DNA from: Sedimenticola sp.
GTDB lineage: Bacteria; Pseudomonadota; Gammaproteobacteria; Chromatiales; Chromatiaceae
Reading direction: 5' to 3'
Assembly (NCBI GenBank): GCA_027030425.1
Contig: JALVEW010000084.1
Location: 1-61,817, forward strand
Length of the DNA stretch: 61,817 nt
Both the position numbers and the translations under genes were made by a program. How positions within the stretch are numbered: the first letter of the stretch is position 1; each line of letters begins with the position of its first letter. This document shows positions 52,509 through 61,817 of this stretch, piece after piece. The notes beneath the pieces were generated by a model. That model had not been told where the DNA came from. It saw nothing but the letters and a program-made list of their open reading frames with translations, and ran no database searches.

Positions 52509-53387
52509 GTGAACTGGGATGACTTGAGGCTGTTTCTGGCAGTGGCACGCGCCGGCTCCATATCCGGAGGAGCCAGATCGCTGGGCTTGCAGCATTCCAC
52601 CTTGTCCAGGAGGATGCGCAAGCTGGAACATGGTTTGGGCGCGCGCCTCTTCGACAGGACCAGGAAGGGTTACGAACTCACGGCAGCCGGCCAGGATCTG
52701 CTGGATGCCGCCGTGCGCATGGAAACCGAAGTACTGGGGGTCGATGGAAGGCTGTCGGGCAAGGATCTGCAGCTGCTTGGATCGCTTCGTGTGACTGCGG
52801 TGGACAACATGGCCACCACTGTACTGATGCCCATATTTGCCAGCTTCAGCCGCCTTCACCCTGACATACAGCTGCATGTGATGATCTCCAACAGCGACGT
52901 CAGCTTGTCGCAGCGCGAGGCAGATCTGGCCATCCGGCTCACCAACCTGCCGCCTGAAACTCTCATAGGCAAGCGCATCGCCACTGTTTCATCCTGTATC
53001 TACGGCAGTCACGAGTACCTGGCCCGACTGAAGAAACAGGCGGAAAAACCACGCTGGCTGGGCGTGGAATGCTGTCGTTTTCACCAGTCCTGGACCCGGC
53101 AGGCCCGTGAACAACAAGCCCATAACTTCTATGTCGACGATACGCTGCTCACCCAGGCCGCCCTGAGGGAAGGACTGGGCATTTCCATACTGCCCTGCTT
53201 CCTGGGAGATCCGGATCCTGCACTGGCCCGCTACGGCGCTCCCGATCCCGCATGGAACCTGGGATTGTGGATACTCATGCATCCCGATCTGAAGCGGACA
53301 GCTCGAGTTCTGGCATTTCGCAATCATCTGATGGAAGCCGTCAAGCAGATCAGCGATGTCTTTCAGGGAACCCGGCCCACACATTGA
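52509..53387 (+). CDS. LysR-family regulator
   Basis: Protein of 292 residues from GTG 52509. N-terminal winged helix-turn-helix (about 1-60, WDDLRLFLAVARAGSISGGARSLGLQHSTLSRRMRKLEHGLG), then an effector domain of the group with SLRVTAVDNMATTVLMPIFASF. HSTLSRRM is the pattern of the large group often found beside oxidoreductase genes; none is adjacent here. Convergent with cmoB. Target and ligand unknown. Confidence 0.9.
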   Translation: MNWDDLRLFLAVARAGSISGGARSLGLQHSTLSRRMRKLEHGLGARLFDRTRKGYELTAAGQDLLDAAVRMETEVLGVDGRLSGKDLQLLGSLRVTAVDNMATTVLMPIFASFSRLHPDIQLHVMISNSDVSLSQREADLAIRLTNLPPETLIGKRIATVSSCIYGSHEYLARLKKQAEKPRWLGVECCRFHQSWTRQAREQQAHNFYVDDTLLTQAALREGLGISILPCFLGDPDPALARYGAPDPAWNLGLWILMHPDLKRTARVLAFRNHLMEAVKQISDVFQGTRPTH

Positions 53388-53435
53388 ATCCCACTGACAG
53401 GGCTTCTGTTTTCTCTATTTTCTGGCAGGACAGGT

Positions 53436-54410
53436 TCAAGCGGTGGCGATGAGCACAGCCCGGACAGGCGCGGGATAGCCTTCGACGGTTTGCCGGGGAT
53501 TGTCAGGGTCCAGAAAGTCAGGAAGAGATTCAAAGGCCATCCAGGAGGTACTGCGCTGTTCGTCTGTAGTGGTAGCCGTGACATCCACCGTGCGAACATT
53601 TGTAAATCCGCAGCGGCGCAGCCAGTTTTCCAATGCCAGCGTGGACGGGATGAACCATACATTTCTCATCTTGGCATAACGCCCCCGGGGCACCAGGACG
53701 CTGTTCTCATCGCCTTCGACCACCAGGGTTTCCAGCACCAACTCCCCTCCGGGCCGCAGACAGCCCTTCAGATCGAAAAGATGATCCATGGGGGAGCGGC
53801 GGTGATAGAGAATGCCCATGGAAAACACCGTGTCGAAAGCCGCCAGGTTTTCAGGCACGGATTCGATTCCCAGGGGCAGGAAATGCACATTGGGAGGCTC
53901 TGCCATGAAATGCCGGATGGCGTTGAACTGGGCAAGAAACAGCAGGCTGGGATCAATGCCCACCACCAGCGCCGCGCCCTCCCCCGCCATGCGCCAGGCG
54001 TGATAGCCGCTGCCGCAGCCCACGTCCAGCACCTTGCGGCCCTTCAGGGGCTGGATGTGCTTCTCCAGGCGCCGCCATTTCCAGTCGGAACGCCATTCCG
54101 TGTCGATGTGGATACCGAATACTTCATAAGGCCCCTTGCGCCAGGGCTGCAGGGCGCGCAGCACGCCAAGAATATCCTTGCGTGCTTCATCGCCAATCTC
54201 ATCTTCACGGCCAATGCGGATACAGTCCGACGCCAGGTCAACATTCCTGGTAGCGGAGGAAGGCAGCATCCGCAACAGATGCTCCCAACGCCCCAGGTCG
54301 CCATGGCGGTCGGCGGATAAGGCCTGCTCAAGCTGGGCAGGCAGGCGATAAGCCCAGACGTCCATTGCCGCGTCGGCCAGGGCCTGCTGAACGGTGGGTA
54401 GATCAATCAT
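53436..54410 (-). CDS. cmoB: tRNA U34 carboxymethyltransferase CmoB
   Basis: Protein of 324 residues (E. coli 323). Rossmann SAM-type domain with VLDVGCGSGYHAWRM (about 126-140) and MGILYHRRSPMDHL; the N-terminal region has KGPYEVFGIHIDTEWRSDWKWRRLEKHI, typical of CmoB. The enzyme moves a carboxymethyl group from carboxy-SAM to 5-hydroxyuridine-34 of tRNA, giving cmo5U. The start ATG overlaps the cmoA stop as ATGA; a longer frame upstream is a shadow. Confidence 0.97.
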   Translation of the reverse strand: MIDLPTVQQALADAAMDVWAYRLPAQLEQALSADRHGDLGRWEHLLRMLPSSATRNVDLASDCIRIGREDEIGDEARKDILGVLRALQPWRKGPYEVFGIHIDTEWRSDWKWRRLEKHIQPLKGRKVLDVGCGSGYHAWRMAGEGAALVVGIDPSLLFLAQFNAIRHFMAEPPNVHFLPLGIESVPENLAAFDTVFSMGILYHRRSPMDHLFDLKGCLRPGGELVLETLVVEGDENSVLVPRGRYAKMRNVWFIPSTLALENWLRRCGFTNVRTVDVTATTTDEQRSTSWMAFESLPDFLDPDNPRQTVEGYPAPVRAVLIATA

Positions 54411-55141
54411 GGCCGGGCGATGAAGGAAACGAAGTTGAAGCACTGGAACCACAGGTCCACGCGGCCGAAGCCGGCTTCCCGCAGGCGCTGCCGGTGGGCG
54501 GCAATGGTTTCCGGCACCAGCACTTTCTCCAGGGCGGCGCGTTTCTGGCTGATCTCCAGATCGGAATACCCATTGGCGCGCTTGAAGGCGTGGTGCAGCT
54601 CCACCAGCACCGCGTCTTCCGCCGCGTCCGCCCCGGCAATCTTTTCCGACAGGATGAGCACGCCATCCTCGCGCATGCCTTCACGAATCCCGCGCAGCAG
54701 GGGCAGACGCTCTTCCAGGGGCAGAAACTGCAGGGTGAAGTTCAGCACCACCACGGAAGCATCCTGAATCTCCACATCGCGGATATCCGCGCACAGGCTT
54801 TCCACATTGTCCAGGCCGTGCTTGTCGAACTGCCGCCGCGCCCGCGCCAGCATGGCTTCGGCGTTGTCCACCGCCACCAGGCGGCAGCCCCGCCCGCCAA
54901 CGGCCTTGCCCATGGAAACCGTGGCCGCCCCCAGGGAACAGCCCAGGTCGTACAAGCGGCTTCCGGGGCTGGCATGCTGCTCCGCCAGCAGTCCGATCAT
55001 GCCGATGATGCTGGCATAGCCGGGCACGGAACGGGAGATCATGTCGGAAAAGACGGCGGCCACCCGCTCGTCGAAAACAAAACTGTCGATGCTTTCCCTG
55101 GGATGGGCGTAGAGGCTGTCCCTGCCCTCAGATCTGCTCAT
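54407..55141 (-). CDS. cmoA: Carboxy-SAM synthase CmoA
   Basis: Protein of 244 residues (E. coli 247). FVFDERVAAVFSDMISRSVPGY at the N-terminus and the SAM-binding YDLGCSLGAATVSM; later VVLNFTLQFLPLEERLPLL and EKIAGADAAEDAVLVELHHAFKRANGYSDLEISQKRAALE, all CmoA signatures. It makes carboxy-S-adenosylmethionine from SAM and prephenate for CmoB. The start is ATG 55141, overlapping the SET gene by 14 bases; an ATG at 55150 is possible. Translation is probably coupled. Confidence 0.97.
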   Translation of the reverse strand: MSRSEGRDSLYAHPRESIDSFVFDERVAAVFSDMISRSVPGYASIIGMIGLLAEQHASPGSRLYDLGCSLGAATVSMGKAVGGRGCRLVAVDNAEAMLARARRQFDKHGLDNVESLCADIRDVEIQDASVVVLNFTLQFLPLEERLPLLRGIREGMREDGVLILSEKIAGADAAEDAVLVELHHAFKRANGYSDLEISQKRAALEKVLVPETIAAHRQRLREAGFGRVDLWFQCFNFVSFIARP

Positions 55142-55490
55142 GGAATTCATCACCGTAGTAGAAGGTGATTTCTTCATCCTTGGCAATGTTCCGGGTGGCA
55201 TACAGGTCCAGGCCATCGAATTCCGCGTTGAAATCAGCGGAATGATTCAGGTAGCGCAGCAGGTTGCGTCCGCTGCAGCCAACCCATTCCTCCCCGCCGT
55301 CGCCGGATTCACAGACCCAGAGCACGTACATGCCATTGCGGCTGGCCCTGGGACCATGATAGGTGCCGATGTAGCTTCCCGCGGGAATCTCCCGGGCGGC
55401 AAACAGGCCCGTGCCGTGAATCGATGATGCCGCCGAATACACCCATTCACGCAGCTCTCGGTTGCTGGTACGCAGGCTCTCCGGGCGCAT
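55128..55490 (-). CDS. Stand-alone bacterial SET-domain protein
   Basis: Protein of 120 residues. SET features in order: HGTGLFAAREIPAGSYIGTYHG (25-46), RYLNHSADFNAEF (79-91) and ARNI-like TRNIAKDEEITFYYGDEF (99-116). NHS and the final YGDEF correspond to the pseudoknot and cofactor-side motifs, so protein lysine methyltransfer is possible. There is no pre-SET or post-SET part. ATG 55490 shares its A with the stop of the upstream gene (TGATG). It sits between an ArnD-like gene and cmoA in a fully overlapping operon. Substrate unknown. Confidence 0.85.
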   Translation of the reverse strand: MRPESLRTSNRELREWVYSAASSIHGTGLFAAREIPAGSYIGTYHGPRASRNGMYVLWVCESGDGGEEWVGCSGRNLLRYLNHSADFNAEFDGLDLYATRNIAKDEEITFYYGDEFHEQI

Positions 55491-56326
55491 CAATCCACCT
55501 TGAGGCTCTGCATGGCCAGATGCTCGCGGCGGCCCGGCACCTCGCCCCAGCCCACCTGGTGCACCGGCAGCTGCTCCAGATCCAGCTCCCGGCGAATATC
55601 TCCCAGGGTGCGCAGACTGCCTTCCTGACCTTTCCACATGATGAGCATCTTTTCCATGAATTCCAGATGAGCGATGCCTTCCTGGTCGGCGCTGGCGGAA
55701 TAGACATGGCCGAAAGGCAGCACCCGCCGGCTTTCGGCATAAAGAAACTCATGGGCCTTTTCCAGGCCGATATCCGACTGCAGCATCAGTTCCGACAGGG
55801 TGGGAAGGGTGGTGGGAATCTGCGGACAGCGGGACACTACATTGTGCAGGGAAGGAAAGAAGGGATACTTGCCCCGCAGATCGCTGGCATAACGGAACTC
55901 CAGTCGCTCCTCCATGCCCAGTAGATGAGCATTCACCTGCCAGCAGGGCGCGGCGAAGCGATTGGGCGCATGCCCGAGCAACTCCTCGAAGTTCTCCATG
56001 CCCAGGGCCAACTGATGACTGGTCCAATCCGCGTCCGCAAAGGCCGCCTGTTTGCACCAGGCTCCCGCATCATTACCCTGCAGGCCAATCTCGTGACCGG
56101 CATCAGCCACCGCCAGCATGGCTTCCTTCAGGCTCATCTCCGCCTTCCCGGACTTGGTCAGCAGGGAAGCCGCCTTGCCCAACAGCCCTTTGCCCCGGCC
56201 GCTGAAATCCACGGCAAAGAAGAAACTGGCCGTGACCTGGTATTCCTCAAACAGCTTTAGCAGGCGCGGAACGCCCACGGTAGCGGCATTGAGGGTTGAT
56301 ACATCGATCTTCAGCGCGATTCTCAT
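55490..56326 (-). CDS. ArnD-like polysaccharide deacetylase fold, metal site lost
   Basis: Protein of 278 residues. It aligns by eye with ArnD: IDVSTLNAATVGVPRLLKLFEEYQVTASFFFAV, then DLRGKYPFFP and PQIPTTLPTLSEL. D8 of the first motif is kept, but the metal-binding stretch, GLHAWDHHAW in E. coli ArnD, reads GLQGNDAGAW (81-90): Q83 and A87 replace both histidines of the HxxxH pair. Hydrolysis as in ArnD is therefore unlikely unless other residues take over. No membrane segment or signal peptide. The start ATG overlaps the 65-residue gene (ATGA). Confidence 0.85.
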   Translation of the reverse strand: MRIALKIDVSTLNAATVGVPRLLKLFEEYQVTASFFFAVDFSGRGKGLLGKAASLLTKSGKAEMSLKEAMLAVADAGHEIGLQGNDAGAWCKQAAFADADWTSHQLALGMENFEELLGHAPNRFAAPCWQVNAHLLGMEERLEFRYASDLRGKYPFFPSLHNVVSRCPQIPTTLPTLSELMLQSDIGLEKAHEFLYAESRRVLPFGHVYSASADQEGIAHLEFMEKMLIMWKGQEGSLRTLGDIRRELDLEQLPVHQVGWGEVPGRREHLAMQSLKVD

Positions 56327-56520
56327 AGACTGCAACTACCCTCGTACACGGCCATGATGCTCTTGATCTCCGCCAGCACCTGCATGCGCTGCGCGTGATC
56401 GAGATCCTCCAGCTCCGGCAGGATGCCGCCATTCTCCATGAAGGCAATATCGGCCCACAGAGCCTTGCAACCCTTCAGGCAAAGCGTCTCGACGGCTTGA
56501 TCCACGGGATTTTGTTTCAT
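56323..56520 (-). CDS. 65-residue protein, first gene of the cmoAB operon
   Basis: Protein of 65 residues: MKQNPVDQAVETLCLKGCKALWADIAFMENGGILPELEDL and then RMQVLAEIKSIMAVYEGSC near the end. It has three helices and Cys residues at 14, 18 and 63, which could pair or bind metal. CAGG lies near the ATG. Coding is supported by the ATGA overlap with the next gene and by sensible composition. I do not recognise a named family; its operon position suggests a helper of the ArnD-like protein. Confidence 0.7.
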   Translation of the reverse strand: MKQNPVDQAVETLCLKGCKALWADIAFMENGGILPELEDLDHAQRMQVLAEIKSIMAVYEGSCSL

Positions 56521-56710
56521 GAGCCTGAGTAAGTGATATCTGCAAGCTGCGGATTATGCCACAGGACAATCGGGGATTTCCCTGATTTCCCTTATTCATG
56601 AAAATACAGCCACTGACTCCCTTCCCCGCGCGTGGGAGGCTGTCTCAACAGGTGACAGCCGCTACGATGCTGGGATGCATCGCCATAGCTGAAACCCGAA
56701 AAACAAAAAA

Positions 56711-56760
56711 CGTTCTTGATTTGTTCTTTTTTCACGTTATAATAGAACCAAAATAGAACG
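56711..56760. promoter_or_regulatory. Palindromic operator: two opposed GTTC-N7-GTTC motifs
   Basis: The left copy begins CGTTCTTGATTTGTTC (56711); the right copy, read on the minus strand from 56760, begins CGTTCTATTTTGGTTC. The 20-base arms agree at 15 positions, with 10 bases between them and centres 30 bases apart. They flank and overlap the promoter of the 59-residue gene. GTTC-N7-GTTC is the LexA box type of alphaproteobacteria; which protein reads it here is unknown. Confidence 0.6.
56716..56743 (+). promoter_or_regulatory. Sigma-70 promoter of the 59-residue membrane protein
   Basis: TTGATT, 16 bases, TATAAT. Both boxes are near consensus; the -35 lies inside the left operator arm and the -10 touches the right one. 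Expected start near 56750, a leader of about 27 bases. Confidence 0.75.
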
Positions 56761-56776
56761 ACACAGGAGAGCCACG

Positions 56777-56956
56777 ATGAACTACAGCAGCTATCTCATG
56801 CGGGATCAGGCATATGGCCTCATATCCAGCCTGGACCAGGTTGCCCTGGACCGCAAACAAAGGGCAAGAATGCGCAAACTGCGTTCCCTGGCCGAAATTG
56901 CCGCCTTTGTGGCCGCCGTCATCAGTTACCTCATTGCCCTGTCCCTGATGGCCTGA
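56777..56956 (+). CDS. 59-residue single-span membrane protein
   Basis: Protein of 59 residues starting MNYSSYLMRDQAYGLISSLD, with a basic middle (DRKQRARMRKLRS) and one membrane segment near 38-58 (LAEIAAFVAAVISYLIALSL), probably with the N-terminus inside. AGGAGA stands six to seven bases before the ATG at 56777. A strong promoter with a tight palindromic operator and the adjacent uvrB suggest an inducible, perhaps DNA-damage-related, small membrane protein. No family recognised and no function claimed. Confidence 0.75.
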   Translation: MNYSSYLMRDQAYGLISSLDQVALDRKQRARMRKLRSLAEIAAFVAAVISYLIALSLMA

Positions 56957-57009
56957 TGCCCGCATAGCCGCCAGAACGCCGGAGAGGAACCAGCCTCCTG
57001 GTTCCGGCC

Positions 57010-59025
<2,016 letters not shown>

Positions 59026-59094
59026 GGGGATTCTGGTGGCGGCTGTGTTGGGATATGATAACAACTATAAGAACCAAGGAGCGCAGAACCACAG

Positions 59095-60273
59095 ATGAAC
59101 TCTAAACTCTCCACGCGTGTGCAGGCCGTCAAGCCTTCCCCCACCCTGGCCATCACCGCCCGGGCCGCCGCCCTGCGCGCGGCCGGCGAGGATGTCATCG
59201 GGCTGGGCGCCGGCGAGCCGGATTTCGACACCCCGAATCACATCAAGGAAGCCGCCAAGAAGGCCATCGACGAGGGCAAGACCCGCTACACCGCTGTGGA
59301 TGGCACCGCCAGCCTGAAACAGGCGGTCATCGACAAGTTCAGGCGAGACAACGGTTTCGAGTACGAACCGGAACAGATCCTGGTATCCAGCGGCGGCAAG
59401 CAGAGCTTCTTCAACCTGTGTCAGGCGCTGCTGGACCCGGGCGATGAGGTCATCATCCCCGCCCCCTACTGGGTGTCTTATCCCGACATGGTGGTGCTGG
59501 CCGGCGGTGCCCCGGTGCTGGTGCATGCCGACGCTTCCCAGCAGTTCAAGATCACACCCGCCCAGCTGGAAGGCGCCATCACCGACAATACCCGGCTGTT
59601 CGTCATCAACAGCCCGTCCAATCCCACGGGCATGGCCTACAGCAAGGAAGAACTGGCCGCCTTGGGCGAGGTGCTGCGCGAGCATCCGCGCGTCATCATT
59701 GCCACGGACGACATGTATGAACATATCCTGTGGCCGGGCAAGGACTTCATGAACATTCTCAACGCCTGCCCGGACCTGTACGAGCGCACCCTGGTGCTCA
59801 ACGGCGTATCCAAGGCCTATTCCATGACCGGCTGGCGTATCGGCTATGCCGGCGGGCCAGCGGATATCATCAAGGCCATGAAGAAAATCCAGTCCCAGAG
59901 CACGTCCAACCCCTGCTCCATTTCCCAGTATGCGGCGGAAGCCGCCCTCAACGGTCCCCAGGACTGTATCGCGGAAATGCTGACGGCTTTCAAGGAACGC
60001 CATGACTATGTGGTGGACCGCCTGAATGCCATCGAAGGCGTGGAAGCCCTGCCCACGGACGGCACCTTCTATGTATTCCCCCGGGTGGAAGGTTTCATCG
60101 AGCGCCTGGACGGCATCGGCGACGACCTGGAGCTGGCGGAATATCTCATCGAAAAAGCCGGCGTGGCCCTGGTCCCCGGCACTGCCTTCGGCTCCCCCGG
60201 GCATATCCGCCTTTCCATCGCCACCAGCATGGAGAACCTGGAAAAGGCCCTGGACCGCATCGGCGCCATCTGA
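59095..60273 (+). CDS. Class I aspartate aminotransferase (subgroup Ib)
   Basis: PLP enzyme of 392 residues. GAGEPDFDTP near the start, NSPSNPTG (172-179), and the Schiff-base lysine K240 in SKAYSMTGWRIGY. The N-terminal form LSTRVQAVKPSPTLAITARAAALRAAGEDVIGLGAGEPDF is the Ib subgroup found in thermophiles and many proteobacteria, often with dual aspartate/prephenate activity. AAGGAG stands 14 bases before the ATG, a long spacing. Divergent from uvrB. Confidence 0.94.
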   Translation: MNSKLSTRVQAVKPSPTLAITARAAALRAAGEDVIGLGAGEPDFDTPNHIKEAAKKAIDEGKTRYTAVDGTASLKQAVIDKFRRDNGFEYEPEQILVSSGGKQSFFNLCQALLDPGDEVIIPAPYWVSYPDMVVLAGGAPVLVHADASQQFKITPAQLEGAITDNTRLFVINSPSNPTGMAYSKEELAALGEVLREHPRVIIATDDMYEHILWPGKDFMNILNACPDLYERTLVLNGVSKAYSMTGWRIGYAGGPADIIKAMKKIQSQSTSNPCSISQYAAEAALNGPQDCIAEMLTAFKERHDYVVDRLNAIEGVEALPTDGTFYVFPRVEGFIERLDGIGDDLELAEYLIEKAGVALVPGTAFGSPGHIRLSIATSMENLEKALDRIGAI

Positions 60274-61701
<1,428 letters not shown>

Positions 61702-61817
61702 GCCATTCCCGATCCTGCATGGTGAAACCGTCTCTCAACAACCGGGCGCAGGGATTTGCCAAGAAGGTCACACAGCCATTGCTGAACTGGCGATAACCTT
61801 GGATATCAGGGGTCGGA
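61702..61817. other. Window end downstream of purB, no gene supported
   Basis: Only a 25-codon ORF (61719-61796) without a ribosome site is present. The last nine bases, GGGGTCGGA, equal the end of the inverted-repeat element at 31355-31458; another copy may begin here but the window stops. Confidence 0.4.

Noticed and set aside
61719-61796. 25-residue ORF after purB
   Set aside because: No ribosome site, no recognisable features; probably chance.

Overview
The window is the core flagellar gene region of a polar-flagellated gammaproteobacterium, followed by a short stretch of housekeeping genes. The class is supported by FlhF/FlhG (pole placement), the FleQ and FleS/FleR sigma-54 cascade, PomA/PomB-type stator genes and the cmoA-cmoB pair. 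I cannot name the genus; a Chromatiales-like sulfur oxidiser is only a guess. No rRNA, tRNA, CRISPR array, integrase or insertion sequence was seen.

Layout. (1) 85-12071, minus strand: fliL-M-N-O-P-Q-R, flhB, flhA, flhF, flhG, fliA, a 58-residue protein too short for routine ORF calling, and a SPOR-domain membrane protein, all reading from a sigma-54 promoter at 12112-12127. (2) fliK has its own sigma-54 promoter. It is divergent from a 988-residue REC-HPt-REC-PAS-GGDEF-EAL protein that has a sigma-28-like promoter. (3) 17503-25670, minus: fleS-fleR-fliE-F-G-H-I-J behind a sigma-54 promoter. (4) A lone plus-strand gene of unknown function at 25968. (5) 26548-31175, minus: fliT-like, fliS, fliD (sigma-54), flaG and two near-identical flagellin genes, each with a sigma-28 promoter. 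(6) 31523-41816, minus: flgB to flgL behind a sigma-54 promoter, interrupted upstream of flgK by a 158-bp inverted-repeat element. (7) 42286-48468, plus: flgA (sigma-54), flgM-flgN (sigma-28 plus a FleQ-type box), a diguanylate cyclase (sigma-28), then pomA-pomB and an unusual PilZ gene. (8) fleQ, minus, with FleQ-type boxes over its own promoter. (9) 50474-61701: two LysR regulators, a phytase-like lipoprotein, an overlapping five-gene operon ending in cmoA-cmoB, a 59-residue membrane protein with a palindromic operator, uvrB, an aspartate aminotransferase and purB.

How the genes fit together. FleQ sits at the top and sigma-54 promoters drive the basal body, hook, export gate, FleSR and FliD. 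FliA, held by FlgM until the hook is complete, would then drive flagellins, FlgM itself, stators and, as read here, two c-di-GMP enzymes. FleQ keeps the LFRS motif linked to c-di-GMP binding. Together with the PilZ gene after the stators, this suggests a c-di-GMP loop built into the late flagellar regulon.

The least expected signals are the pair of GTTC-N7-GTTC motifs in opposite orientation around the promoter of the 59-residue membrane protein beside uvrB, the ArnD-like protein without its metal-binding histidines in the cmoAB operon, the FleQ-type box in front of flgM, and a family of multi-hairpin intergenic repeats found twice (34424-34581 and 52303-52418).
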